Source: Verrucomicrobiota bacterium (GTDB lineage: Bacteria; Verrucomicrobiota; Verrucomicrobiia; Limisphaerales; PALSA-1396). Taken from it: a stretch of DNA of 64,000 nt. Under the pieces are notes generated by a model. That model made no database searches. It was not told where the DNA came from and saw only the letters and a list, made by a program, of their open reading frames with translations. The stretch is taken from NCBI GenBank assembly GCA_016200005.1, contig JACQFP010000007.1, forward strand, positions 37,495-101,494, read 5' to 3'. Both the position numbers and the translations under genes were made by a program. This document shows, piece by piece, positions 8,742 through 18,721 of this stretch (position 1 is the stretch's first letter; every line of letters begins with the position of its first letter).

Positions 8742-8757
8742 TGGCATGGCAACAGCT
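8742..8757 (+). promoter_or_regulatory. Sigma54-like -24/-12 element
   Basis: The sequence TGGCATGGCAACAGCT has the GG and GC dinucleotides at the spacing expected of -24/-12 promoters (consensus TGGCACG-N4-TTGCW), although TT of the -12 box is replaced by CA. It lies 40 bp before the start codon and is matched by TGGCACGGCAGCCGCT before the third paralogue. Confidence 0.5.
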
Positions 8758-8797
8758 AAACATATTTTAGACAGCCAAACATCAAATAAGAGCCAGT

Positions 8798-11700
8798 ATG
8801 AAAACAATGCCCTTCAATTCAGTGGAGAATTCCATGCGCGCCAATATTTCTTGTCGTTCTCGTCAAATGTTCGCGGGAGTCACCGTCTGCACCCTGCTCG
8901 GCCTCGCCTCCACCGTCCGAAGCCAGACGGAAGTCATCGAAGATTTTAATAATGCGATTGCGCCTGCTCCTGGCTGGGGAAACTACGATCCGGGTGCCGG
9001 ACTGGGCCAGCCCTACACCCGAACCAAAGTCGCCGATGGCTCCGGTTCCGTCAACGGCTTTGCCTACCGGCAATTTGCTCCGGGTACCCAATGCGCGAAC
9101 ATCATTACACGTGGTGGTATCTATCGACCGGAAACGTACTCGACCTTTTTTGAATCGGTGGAATTGAATAATTTCGACGCGGGAATGGATGCTGCCGACT
9201 TTCTATTTGGCGCTCGCATTGGCAATGCCGTCTCAGCCCCCGGACAATTGACGGGTTATGTAACGGTGTATGCGCCGGGCACCTTGCGCGCCCGGCAGGG
9301 GCTGCTCGCCAATATTGAATTTGTCGCGGAAATAACGTCCGGCTTCATGGATCTTTACCGTGGCGGGGCTGCACCGATGGCGCAGATTCCGCCGGGACGC
9401 AAGACGCGGCTGGTTTACTCCGGGTCGGGCGACACGATGAAAGCTGAACTCTACGACGTGACCGATTTGTTGGAGCCGCTGGTGCGCATTAATTTCCAGG
9501 ACTCTTCCGGAAACGCCAGCAGCCACACCACCGGCTCCGATCTGTTGGGATTCCTCAATCTCGAATTCGAGGAGCGGAGCGATTGGACGGTTGACAACTT
9601 CCACGCCACTGGCAACCCGAACACCTACGTCGGCTTTCCCGGTCAGGCGCAGGTCGTGAATCTCAAGCCCGCGCCCCAGACCTTGTTCTATCAACCCCCG
9701 GGCACTGGCAGCAATATCACCTTCACGATCACCACCTTCAGCGCCAATACGACGATCGACACCAACCAATTGAAGCTGTTCCTCAACGAGGTGGACGTGA
9801 GCGGCAGCGGGTTTGGTGTCACGGAAGTCCGGACGCCGATCGTTGGCACCCCCAACACCAACTTCACTGTGGTTTGGAAGGGCAGCCTTTCCAGCAACAC
9901 GGTTTATCATGGTCAAATCCGGGTGCTGGACAACTCCGGCAAAGGGACGACCAACAATTTTTATTTTGACACGTTTACCTTCTTTAACCCCACCAACCCC
10001 GCCAACCCTTCGGGCTTCGTCCTCATCGAGGCGGAGGATTACAATTATGGTAGCGGACAGAAACAAGATTATCCGCTGGTATCCGGGACTGATGATACCA
10101 CGACGACATTTGATCCTATTTTTGATGCTTCATGTGTGTGTACTCCTGCCCCCACAGATGTACTGGGACCGCAGGTTAACGGTGGAGGGGTCGGTTATTT
10201 CGACCAGCAAGGGACACTTGACGTTGATTATCATGATGCCCGCGGGACGTCCCTCAACAGCCGCGAGCGGAATCAGTATCGCACCCTGGATTCGGTTGGA
10301 ACTACGCAAGGGACCAAAGGCGGCGGATTTGATACGCCCCGGTCCTATCGTTCCAACTTGGTCAATCAGTCCAGCGGAACCTCCTACGTGCCGGATTACG
10401 TCGTGTCCGACATTCAACCGGGCGATTGGATGAACTACACCCGCACTTTTCCCGCTGGCAATTACTTGGTGTACCTCCGCGCTTCCAGCCAGGGCCGTCA
10501 AGATGTCCGGCTGGATGAGGTGACGAGCGGTGAGACGACGACCAGCCAAACCACTGCGCTGCGCGGACAATTTCTGGTGCCCAATTCCGGTGGCGCGACG
10601 CGCTTCCGTTATGTGCCGCTGACGGATGAGGCGGGCAACCCGCAGGTCTTGAATCTCAGCGGTCTCAAAACCCTGCGTTTGACGGCGAACCAAGTCCGGA
10701 CCGGCGTGACCCCGACGGATGACCCGGTCAGCGACCTGCAACTCAACTGGATTCTCTTTGTGCCGACGAATGGTGCGGCGTCCTCGCAGCCCTACATTGC
10801 CTCGGCGGTGCCGTCCGCCAACTCGGACAACAGCGGGCCGACCCCCAACGTGAACGTGGTCATTCTCGATCGCGCGACTTCGGTCAACACGAACAGCATT
10901 GTATTGAGGTTGGATGGAGTGAATGTGACAAGTTTAGCTACGATCACCGGCACGACCACGGAAGGCGCGGGCGCCACGATCAGTTATTCGCCCTCGGGCT
11001 TCATGCTCCCAGGCTCAGTCCATACCTTGGGCGTCGTATTTAGCGACGGATCGACCACGCAATCAAACCAATGGAACTTCACGATCGAGCCGAATACGGC
11101 GTTGCTGACGCCGAGCGACGCGGTGGGGGGATCGCCGGATACGAACTTTTTCCTTCTCGTCAACAAAGCGCAAAATGGTTCTGATCCAACCGCGTGCCCG
11201 GTTCAAGGGCCCTTCGACAACTTGATACCTCGGGCGGAGCAGCAGTTGGCCGGGCAACTCATTAATTCCGACGCCGCGTCGCCGTATGCTAATGAAGCGG
11301 CTGGGACCAATGGCGGCTTTTACACCGAGCCGGAGTCAATCAATTTTCAACAATGTGGCGTAGATGATGCGTCTAAGTTATTCCATTCGGGTATCAAACC
11401 TTATCCTGGAATCCCTCTCGCGGACACCAACAACGGCACCTACGAATGCGGCGTGAGTGGGGATCCAGACCACTTCGCGATTGCCGCCACGATTAAACTG
11501 CAGTTGGCTGCTGGCGCCTATCGGATGGGAGTGAACGCCGATGACCACTTCAAGGTTACTGCCGGTGGGGCCGGTGGCACCAATGTTTTTCTCGCGCAAA
11601 GCATCAATTCTCTCCCCGGAACAAGGGGTGATGGCCAATTCGAGTTCGTGGTGCAATCCAGCGGCGTTTACAACTTCCGCCTGGTTCAAGAGGAAGGCGG

Positions 11701-11974
11701 CGGGGGTGCCTTCGTCGAATGGTATTGGGTCAATCAATCCACCGGCGTCAGGACGTTGGTGACGCCGCCGCCACCTATTCAGCTCTTGTCGGCAGCGACC
11801 GTCAACGGCACTTACAATGTCGAAGGCGCAGCGGCGATCGACACGGGAACGAAGACCGTGTCGGTGACGAAACCCGCCGACACAACCCGCTTCTATAAAT
11901 TGAGCGCGGCGTCGGCGTTGAACATCACGAACATCACTTTGTCGGGCGGCAACGTTGTGCTGAAATATCAATAA
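8798..11974 (+). CDS. Large secreted CBM6-like protein, paralogue 1
   Basis: This 1058-residue protein begins with a signal region ending near residue 42. The first part (about 45-275) is a beta-rich domain shared with the two paralogues. Next come an Ig-like segment with LFLNEVDVSG and a carbohydrate-binding-module-6-like region (about 408-660) opened by LIEAEDYNYG and containing GDWMNYTRTF and VYLRASSQ. A PA14-like domain (about 887-988) contains AYRMGVNADDHFKV and FVEWYWVNQ, and a short C-terminal domain (990-1058) ends in a FYKL-type sequence. Such proteins are presumed surface-associated or extracellular and may bind polysaccharide; no catalytic motif is visible. An apparent terminator follows at 12052. 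Confidence 0.85.
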   Translation: MKTMPFNSVENSMRANISCRSRQMFAGVTVCTLLGLASTVRSQTEVIEDFNNAIAPAPGWGNYDPGAGLGQPYTRTKVADGSGSVNGFAYRQFAPGTQCANIITRGGIYRPETYSTFFESVELNNFDAGMDAADFLFGARIGNAVSAPGQLTGYVTVYAPGTLRARQGLLANIEFVAEITSGFMDLYRGGAAPMAQIPPGRKTRLVYSGSGDTMKAELYDVTDLLEPLVRINFQDSSGNASSHTTGSDLLGFLNLEFEERSDWTVDNFHATGNPNTYVGFPGQAQVVNLKPAPQTLFYQPPGTGSNITFTITTFSANTTIDTNQLKLFLNEVDVSGSGFGVTEVRTPIVGTPNTNFTVVWKGSLSSNTVYHGQIRVLDNSGKGTTNNFYFDTFTFFNPTNPANPSGFVLIEAEDYNYGSGQKQDYPLVSGTDDTTTTFDPIFDASCVCTPAPTDVLGPQVNGGGVGYFDQQGTLDVDYHDARGTSLNSRERNQYRTLDSVGTTQGTKGGGFDTPRSYRSNLVNQSSGTSYVPDYVVSDIQPGDWMNYTRTFPAGNYLVYLRASSQGRQDVRLDEVTSGETTTSQTTALRGQFLVPNSGGATRFRYVPLTDEAGNPQVLNLSGLKTLRLTANQVRTGVTPTDDPVSDLQLNWILFVPTNGAASSQPYIASAVPSANSDNSGPTPNVNVVILDRATSVNTNSIVLRLDGVNVTSLATITGTTTEGAGATISYSPSGFMLPGSVHTLGVVFSDGSTTQSNQWNFTIEPNTALLTPSDAVGGSPDTNFFLLVNKAQNGSDPTACPVQGPFDNLIPRAEQQLAGQLINSDAASPYANEAAGTNGGFYTEPESINFQQCGVDDASKLFHSGIKPYPGIPLADTNNGTYECGVSGDPDHFAIAATIKLQLAAGAYRMGVNADDHFKVTAGGAGGTNVFLAQSINSLPGTRGDGQFEFVVQSSGVYNFRLVQEEGGGGAFVEWYWVNQSTGVRTLVTPPPPIQLLSAATVNGTYNVEGAAAIDTGTKTVSVTKPADTTRFYKLSAASALNITNITLSGGNVVLKYQ

Positions 11975-12051
11975 CTGACGTTCCGTCCGGCGTTGCGCGG
12001 TTGGGTAGAGCCGCGCGACTGGGGGTGGCAATGCACAGCACGCATTCCACT

Positions 12052-12092
12052 GCGGGAGGCCACATTCTGGGTTGTGGTCTCCCGCTTTTTTA
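12052..12092 (+). terminator. Rho-independent terminator after paralogue 1
   Basis: A 13-bp stem, GCGGGAGGCCACA with TGTGGTCTCCCGC (one G-T wobble), encloses an 8-base loop and runs into TTTTTTATTTT. It separates paralogue 1 from paralogue 2, so the latter probably has its own promoter. The rest of the gap (12093-12298) shows nothing recognisable. Confidence 0.9.
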
Positions 12093-12298
12093 TTTTGAAA
12101 CGGTGCCGCGCTGGCGGGCGTGAGGTCGCATGGCGCGTCGCCGGATGAACCCGGACGGAGTCGGAGCCAGCAGCCGTGAGCGACGGTAATGATCGAACGA
12201 CATTCTTTTTGCTTTGACTGTTCTTCGGTTTAGAATGTCGGCGTTACGCGGTCGAAAGCGCCTTGGGTTATGTGTGAATTTTTGCCTTTCCGCAACAG

Positions 12299-15091
12299 AT
12301 GAGGTCTTGGATTCCACCATCATCAACTTTGGGTGTCCGCGCGCCGCTCGGCTTGCGAAAAGTCATTCATTGTGGGTGGGTCCTCTCCGTGATGCTCCTC
12401 TTGCACACGGCCGACGGCCATACCGTGTTCTTGGATGATTTTGACGATGGTACGGATCGCGCCCCACTGCTGAATTGGAATCACTATGCGCCGCTGAACA
12501 ACGCCCCCTTCAATGCGGAGGCGAGCTGGACATTTCCCGAAGAGGACGGCGGCAAAGCTTATCGGATATTCGGCGGAGCGCCTCAAAACAATTCCGGCGG
12601 ACCAGTACGCATCGGCAGTTTTCCCGCCGCTCCAGCCAGCCGTGATTTTTTCATTGGTGTGGACCTGGTGAAATGGGACGACAAATTGGTCAATAACGTT
12701 GGCTTCATGATTGCCCGCGCCGCGCTTTCTCCCTCGGGACGGGCTTCGGGCTACCTGGTTGGTTACATCAGCGACGCGGAAGGCTTTTCCGATCATGCGG
12801 GGCAATCGGCCTTCATGCTGGTGGCTTTCCAAAGTGACATCAATGTGTCGGCGCCGGATCGCTACACTGGCGGCACGGCGTTTTTATCCCGCCTCAATCC
12901 GATGCGAAAATATCGCATGGTCTTCAGCGGGGCCGGCCCCAACCTGCGTGCCGCTCTTTATGACCGGACGGATTTGTTGGAGCCGGTGGTGAAAATCGCC
13001 GCCGTCCATTCAATGACCACGAACGGCAACTACGGCATCGGCGCCTTGAACCTGGATGAGGACAAGCCCGCCGATTTTACCTTTGATAATTATCTCGCGG
13101 CAGCCAATCCCGCCATGCCCGTTGGCTTTCCCGGCACCCCGCAGGTTGTTGACTTGGTGCCTGCTCCTCAAACGCTCTTTTATCCCATTTCACAATCCAA
13201 CCCGATCACCTTCGCGCTGCGAACCTTCAACACCAACCAGGTCGCCACCAACTCGGTCAAATTATTCCTCAACCACGCCGATGTTTCCGGGCAATTGGTT
13301 TTGGCTGATCTGTCCACAGCTACGGAACCAAAGTCCCATTGGGGAGTTCGTTACACTGGCAAGTTGAGCGCCAATACAATTTATAATGGACAAATCATTG
13401 TTCTGGATACGGCGGGGAAAGGTACCACCAACAAATGGATTTTCGACACCTTCCCGACCAACGGCACCTTGACCATCGAAGCGGAAGATTACAATTTCAC
13501 CAACGGCCTGTTCATGGACAATCCGCCGGTCTCCGGTTTCATGGCCGACGGTGAGAGTCAGGTCAATGGCCACGGCGTGGGCTACCTCGATCTTGCCGGC
13601 ACGCGCGGCGTTGACTACTTCGATCACAACGGCCGTCTCGATACCGACGCCAAACCCAACGCCAACCTCAATCAATATCGTCTCTACGACGGAGTGGAAA
13701 CATTGCAGGACGTCCGCTCCGTTCGTGATACGCCGCGCCAAAAGCATCTCCAGACGGGCGTACCCGACTTTGAAGTCTCGAACACTCGGGCCGGCGAATG
13801 GCTGAACTACACCCGCACTTTCCCCAGCAACATTTGGGATGTTTATTTGCGCGCATCGGCCCAGGCCCGACAGGACGTGCGCCTCGATGAAATCACCAGC
13901 GGCAGTAAAACCACCAACCAGATGAAAGCTCCGCTCGGCACTTTCCTGGTACCCAATACCGGCAGCTCAACGCGCTATCGCTACGTGCCGCTCACCGACG
14001 CCGTCGGCAATCCGCGACCGGTTGATCTTGCCGGCGTGCTAACGTTGCGCTTGACCGAGTTGGCCGCCAACAACGATCTGCAGCTTAACTACCTGTTGTT
14101 TGTTCCGCGAAGCAAGGCGGCCGTCCTTTCCCGGCCTTTGATCGCCGTGGCCTTGCCGGCGCCCGACGCCGTCAAAGTGGACCCGCAGCCGACTGTGCAG
14201 ATCGCCATTCTTGATCGTGGTTCAAATATAATTCCCGCCAGCGTCAAATTGCGATTCGACAACAGCGACGTGACCAGAGCCGCCGTCATCACGCGAACGA
14301 CGACCGAAAGCCCTGATCTCACCATCCGCTATGAGCCGCCTGAATTCCTTCAGCCGAAATCAAAACATACGATCAGTTTGAGTTTCGACGACGACGCCCG
14401 GCCTGCGCACGTCCAATCCAACCAATGGAGCTTCACCGTCGCCGACATTCTCGTCATTCCTCCCGGTTTTGCGCTGAAGACTCAACCCGATACGGCCTTC
14501 ACGATCCAGGTCCACAAAGCTGCGAACCTGGCACCACCCAATGATTTTCCCAACTCTTCCCTGCGCGGCGAGCGACAACTGGCGAACCAGATCATCGAGG
14601 CCAAGACCGGCAAACCTTACGTCAACGAAGTTGCCAACCGGCCGGGCAACGTCGGCCTTTACACCGAAACCAACGCCATCAATTACGAACAAAACGGCCT
14701 CGCCACAGGATTTTTCCCGGGCGACAAGCGATATCCCGGCATTACGACAACCGATCCGGATCACTTCGCCATGGCGGCGACGATTAAATTACCGCTGGCT
14801 GCGGGCGTGTATCGCATGGGCGTCAACAGCGACGACGGATTCAAAGTGTCCACCGGAGCGTCCGCCTCCTCGGCTACGAATCTCGTCCTGGGTAACTCGG
14901 ACCAGAGCCAGGTGCCAGGCAGGAGAAACGACGGCCAGTTTGATTTTATTGTGGCGACCAACGGAGTTTACGCATTTCGGCTGCTGCAATATGAAGGCAG
15001 CGGCGGCGCCCATGTGGAATGGTATTGGGTCAACCGAACCACCGGGCAGCGCGAACTGATCAGGCCTGTCCGCGAAGAACGTCGTCCCTGA
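12299..15091 (+). CDS. Large secreted CBM6-like protein, paralogue 2
   Basis: The 930-residue product repeats the plan of its neighbours. It has a signal peptide (ending about residue 40), a beta-rich N-terminal domain, an Ig-like unit with KLFLNHADVSG, a CBM6-like region opened by LTIEAEDYNF (about 392) with GEWLNYTRTF (about 499) and a PA14-like domain (about 820-920) with YRMGVNSDDGFKV. It lacks the small C-terminal domain of paralogue 1. No dyad or -24/-12-like element matching the other two paralogues is visible upstream, so regulation may differ. Likely exported; ligand unknown. Confidence 0.85.
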   Translation: MRSWIPPSSTLGVRAPLGLRKVIHCGWVLSVMLLLHTADGHTVFLDDFDDGTDRAPLLNWNHYAPLNNAPFNAEASWTFPEEDGGKAYRIFGGAPQNNSGGPVRIGSFPAAPASRDFFIGVDLVKWDDKLVNNVGFMIARAALSPSGRASGYLVGYISDAEGFSDHAGQSAFMLVAFQSDINVSAPDRYTGGTAFLSRLNPMRKYRMVFSGAGPNLRAALYDRTDLLEPVVKIAAVHSMTTNGNYGIGALNLDEDKPADFTFDNYLAAANPAMPVGFPGTPQVVDLVPAPQTLFYPISQSNPITFALRTFNTNQVATNSVKLFLNHADVSGQLVLADLSTATEPKSHWGVRYTGKLSANTIYNGQIIVLDTAGKGTTNKWIFDTFPTNGTLTIEAEDYNFTNGLFMDNPPVSGFMADGESQVNGHGVGYLDLAGTRGVDYFDHNGRLDTDAKPNANLNQYRLYDGVETLQDVRSVRDTPRQKHLQTGVPDFEVSNTRAGEWLNYTRTFPSNIWDVYLRASAQARQDVRLDEITSGSKTTNQMKAPLGTFLVPNTGSSTRYRYVPLTDAVGNPRPVDLAGVLTLRLTELAANNDLQLNYLLFVPRSKAAVLSRPLIAVALPAPDAVKVDPQPTVQIAILDRGSNIIPASVKLRFDNSDVTRAAVITRTTTESPDLTIRYEPPEFLQPKSKHTISLSFDDDARPAHVQSNQWSFTVADILVIPPGFALKTQPDTAFTIQVHKAANLAPPNDFPNSSLRGERQLANQIIEAKTGKPYVNEVANRPGNVGLYTETNAINYEQNGLATGFFPGDKRYPGITTTDPDHFAMAATIKLPLAAGVYRMGVNSDDGFKVSTGASASSATNLVLGNSDQSQVPGRRNDGQFDFIVATNGVYAFRLLQYEGSGGAHVEWYWVNRTTGQRELIRPVREERRP

Positions 15092-15199
15092 TCACCACTG
15101 ATCAGATCTGCTGGCGATAAAGTTACCATTTCATTTGGGAATCATGATTAACGCATCGCGGTTCCTGCGCGTCGCAGCTTGCCGGAGGAGGGACGCCGC

Positions 15200-15241
15200 C
15201 TTGCAAAATGCAATCCCCCACCATGCAATTTGCACGGTTTT
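15200..15241 (+). promoter_or_regulatory. Upstream dyad, second copy
   Basis: CTTGCAAAATGCA (15200-15212) and GCAATTTGCACGGTTTT (15225-15241) repeat the two half-sites seen before paralogue 1, with the same 25-bp offset. The second half-site again starts 99 bp before the -24/-12-like element. Sequence between and around the sites differs, so the conserved blocks stand out. Confidence 0.55.
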
Positions 15242-15323
15242 CTGGTCGCGATTCTTCCGTCATCAACATCTTTCAATGCCAAGACCATTGATTCATAGGC
15301 ATTAGAGTAGAAACGCAAAGTCG

Positions 15324-15339
15324 TGGCACGGCAGCCGCT
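15324..15339 (+). promoter_or_regulatory. Sigma54-like -24/-12 element
   Basis: TGGCACGGCAGCCGCT keeps the full TGGCACG of the -24 box and GC at the -12 position. The start codon of paralogue 3 is 46 bp downstream. It matches the element at 8742-8757 in 13 of 16 positions. Confidence 0.55.
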
Positions 15340-15385
15340 ATTGCTTCGGTGAACAGTTACCTTGATCGAAAGCTAAAATTTCAAA

Positions 15386-18300
15386 ATGAAACGTTCATCT
15401 TCCATCACTGTCAGACAAATGATTCGCCGCCTCGTGTCTTTTCGCTCACAGAAAAAGGCCTGGGCCGGTCTGTTGCTTCTTTGCCTCGGCCTGCCATCAC
15501 CGTTGCTGGGTCAATTGGCGATTACCGATGACTTTAATGATGGTGACGATCTGGGTTGGACCCGTTACACGCCGGCAGCCGCACCGCCGTTTAATGCCGT
15601 GGCCACTTTTTCATTTCCGGCGGATGGAGTCGGTGGAAAAGCATACGAAATGTTTGGCGGGCCGCCCGCCGACGTCACCGCCGGGCCAACCAGGCTGGGC
15701 GCCTTTCGGAACGACTCCACTTACACGGATTTTTTCAGTTCGATGGACATTTTGACCTTTGACGACAAACTGCTCGCCTCGATTTGTTTCATGGGTGGGC
15801 GGATTAACGCGCCCGGCTTGGGGACCACGAGCGGCTATCTGGTCGGGACGGGTGTGGCTGGAGGCGACGCCCAAACGGCGTTGGCCATTACTCTCGGGGA
15901 GTCGGAAATCATGCTGACACTGTTGGATCCCTTCACCGGGGGCATCGCTTTGTTGCCGGCGCTCCAACCGGCCAAAAAATACCGTATGGTTTTCACCGGC
16001 TCGGGTTCGGATTTGAGAGCGGCCTTGTACGATCGCACCGACCTGCTGGAGCCCTTGGCGAGAATCGCCGCCCTGGACAGCACTATTCCATCCGGCATTT
16101 CCGGTGTGGGCGCGTTCAACGCGAGTGATTCCGGTTCGACCGATTGGACCTGGGATAATTACTATTCAACGGCGGCGCCCACAACGCCAGTCGGTTTCCC
16201 AGGCACCGCGCAAGTTACGGAATTGATTCCGGCACCACAAACCTTGTTCTACTCCATTCCGGCCGTTGACCCAATCACGTTTGCGGTGCAGACTTTCAAC
16301 ACCAACCAGATCAATACCAATGCCGTGAAGTTGTTTCTCAACGACCTGGAGGTTTCCACCCAGTTGGTGTTCAGCAATCGCGCCCGCGGCTTTCCGTTCA
16401 ATGACCCGACCAACGCGAATTTTGGCGTCCGTTACACGGGAACGTTGGCCAGCAATACAATTTACAACGGGAAGATCATCGTGTTGGACATGGCCGGCAA
16501 AGGCACCACGAACACCTGGGTGTTTGACACCTTCGTGACCAATGGCACCTTGACCATCGAGTCGGAAGATTACAATTACACGGATCAAAACACCCTGGTC
16601 GCCGGACAGTTTCAGGACAACCCGCAGGTGTCCGGTTTGATGCCCGATGGCACCACGCAAGTCAACGGTCAGGGACCAGGCGGAAACGGGTTGGGTTATT
16701 ACGCTGCAGTTGGAACACTGAACATCGATTACTTCGACACGGACACCAGCCCCAACGCCACGGAGCAGCAGTATCGCAATCAAGATGGAGTCGGCACGAT
16801 GCAAAACCTGCGCGGTGCCGGTGACACCGCGAGACACCAGTACCTGAACGCCAACGTGCCCGATTACGGAATCTACGCGATGCAAAACGGCGAGTGGCAG
16901 AATTACACGCGCACGTTCCCCAGCAACAATTGGAATGTCTATCTGCGGGCGGCCAGCCAGCGGAGGTCAGCAGTGCGTTTCGACGAGATCACCGGGGACC
17001 GCGCCGCCACCAATCAGTCAAAGTCCATCCGCGGATATTTTGTGATACCCAATACCGGCAGTTCGACCCGTTATCGTTACGTGCCGTTGACCGATGCGGT
17101 TGGCCAGCCACGGGTCCTGAACCTGGCCGGCGTCCGCACCTTGCGAAACACGTACCTGGGTGGCGCCGATGAGTTGGAACTGAATTATCTCTTTTTCACG
17201 CCGGCGACCAGTGTGCCGCCCGTGAATCGACCTTGGATCGCCAACGCCACACCGTTTCCCGGCGCGTTGAAAGCCGACCCGACGTCCGACGTTCAAATCA
17301 TCATTCTCAACGCCGACACACAGGTCAATCCAGGGAGTATTCAACTGCGGGTTGACGGTGTCGATGTAACCAGCATAATCACCGTCACCAACACAACCAC
17401 CGAAGGCGCTGGTGTGACCGTCAAATATGTCCACGCCGGTTTTCTGCCGGCTAACTCCGTTCATACCGTCAACCTCGTCTTTGGGGATAACACGTCATTC
17501 TTGCAGACCAATGAATGGACCTACACGGTGCAGAATTATACCAATCTCGCTCTGCCCGTTCCGATTTATCTTGAAACCTTTGACGCCACGGCGGAAGGAA
17601 CATTGCCTGCTGGATGGAGCCAGACCAATAATACTGACCCCGATCACGTGGGTGAAGACCTTAACGATCCGAGATCCGATTCCTATCTGGGCTGGACGGT
17701 CATCGACCAGAATCAACTCAGCACGTTTGGCAACGTCCGGATTGAGTTGCCGTTTATTGTCGTCAACGACCACCAGGTCACCAATCTGGCCGACGGGAAA
17801 CTCGTTTATGCGGAGTCGGATCATCGCAGCGGCAATCAGGAACAGTATTTACTTTCACCGGATTTCAACCTGACGGGCCGGAGCAATATCTTCGTCTCTT
17901 ATCACAGTGTTTACGAACAGAACCAGGACAGCTTCGGCGCCGTGGAGTACTCCCTCGATCAGGGCAACTCGTGGCTGCCAGTGGTTTATATGCTGGACCA
18001 GGACGATGCTTTCATCGGTTCCATGGGAGTGGTCGATGCGGTGTCCGCCTTGAACACCCCCCACACGGATGCCGCCTTCGGCGCCAGTTACGGCACTTTC
18101 ATTCGCGCCCCAATCTCCCAGGCGCTCGCACCGTTCATCAGCCCACGAATCGATGACGATCCGTTGGAATCCAAACGGGTTGAGTTATTCCCGCTGCCCG
18201 CCGCCGCCAATCAACCGAACGTGCGTTTCCGTTTTGCCCAGGCCGGCACCGGAAGCTGGTATTTTGGCGTCGATCATTTCGGCCTTTACAGCATTCCGCC

Positions 18301-18511
18301 AGGCTTCAGCAACCCGATTCAAATGACCGTCCGCCGTGCCGCAAACACGGTCGTCATCGAATGGATTGGCGGCAAGCCGCCCTATCAGGTCCAGAAGAAA
18401 ACCAGCCTCGCCGCTGCGAGTTGGGTGAATGTCGGCAGCCCCGGGACTCAGACCATCTTTACCGAGCCGCTGGGTTCCGGTGCGGCCTTTTATCGGATTG
18501 CCGGCCAGTAA
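15386..18511 (+). CDS. Large secreted CBM6-like protein, paralogue 3 with a different C-terminus
   Basis: The 1041-residue protein shares with its neighbours a signal peptide (to about residue 47), the N-terminal beta domain, the Ig-like unit (KLFLNDLEVS), the CBM6-like region opened by LTIESEDYNY (about 391) and GEWQNYTRTF. From about residue 728 the PA14-like domain is replaced by a segment with TFDATAEGTLPAGW and QYLLSPDFNL, resembling cleaved-adhesin or MAM-like beta sandwiches. The last 40 residues (ASWVNVGS to FYRIAG) resemble the small end domain typical of secreted verrucomicrobial proteins. Probably surface-exposed; no enzyme motif seen. Confidence 0.85.
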   Translation: MKRSSSITVRQMIRRLVSFRSQKKAWAGLLLLCLGLPSPLLGQLAITDDFNDGDDLGWTRYTPAAAPPFNAVATFSFPADGVGGKAYEMFGGPPADVTAGPTRLGAFRNDSTYTDFFSSMDILTFDDKLLASICFMGGRINAPGLGTTSGYLVGTGVAGGDAQTALAITLGESEIMLTLLDPFTGGIALLPALQPAKKYRMVFTGSGSDLRAALYDRTDLLEPLARIAALDSTIPSGISGVGAFNASDSGSTDWTWDNYYSTAAPTTPVGFPGTAQVTELIPAPQTLFYSIPAVDPITFAVQTFNTNQINTNAVKLFLNDLEVSTQLVFSNRARGFPFNDPTNANFGVRYTGTLASNTIYNGKIIVLDMAGKGTTNTWVFDTFVTNGTLTIESEDYNYTDQNTLVAGQFQDNPQVSGLMPDGTTQVNGQGPGGNGLGYYAAVGTLNIDYFDTDTSPNATEQQYRNQDGVGTMQNLRGAGDTARHQYLNANVPDYGIYAMQNGEWQNYTRTFPSNNWNVYLRAASQRRSAVRFDEITGDRAATNQSKSIRGYFVIPNTGSSTRYRYVPLTDAVGQPRVLNLAGVRTLRNTYLGGADELELNYLFFTPATSVPPVNRPWIANATPFPGALKADPTSDVQIIILNADTQVNPGSIQLRVDGVDVTSIITVTNTTTEGAGVTVKYVHAGFLPANSVHTVNLVFGDNTSFLQTNEWTYTVQNYTNLALPVPIYLETFDATAEGTLPAGWSQTNNTDPDHVGEDLNDPRSDSYLGWTVIDQNQLSTFGNVRIELPFIVVNDHQVTNLADGKLVYAESDHRSGNQEQYLLSPDFNLTGRSNIFVSYHSVYEQNQDSFGAVEYSLDQGNSWLPVVYMLDQDDAFIGSMGVVDAVSALNTPHTDAAFGASYGTFIRAPISQALAPFISPRIDDDPLESKRVELFPLPAAANQPNVRFRFAQAGTGSWYFGVDHFGLYSIPPGFSNPIQMTVRRAANTVVIEWIGGKPPYQVQKKTSLAAASWVNVGSPGTQTIFTEPLGSGAAFYRIAGQ

Positions 18512-18721
18512 AGCCGGCGGTTGGCGAGTAACGATCTGGCGATAACTGGAGCGCTGCTCCGGGCAGGATTTCCTCCCGGTCCGCTGGGCCGCAAGTCAAA
18601 GGCCGCGCTATGCGCCAACCACGGAGCGCGCCGCCACTTCCGGTTCGGTTTTTCATTTGCCGCCAGACGGCGACGGCCTTATTTTGTCCGACAACACAAA
18701 CTTCAATGGTTAAGTTGTCGA

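Noticed and set aside
12186..12298. Sigma54-like promoter before paralogue 2
   Set aside because: No TGG-N9-GC element or TGCAAAWTGC dyad is found there, unlike in the other two paralogues.
8798..18511. PEP-CTERM sorting signal on the secreted paralogues
   Set aside because: None of the three ends has the PEP motif, transmembrane helix and basic tail.
18521..18721. Longer N-terminus of PSD1 copy 1
   Set aside because: It would bury the signal peptide behind 67 basic, unconserved residues.
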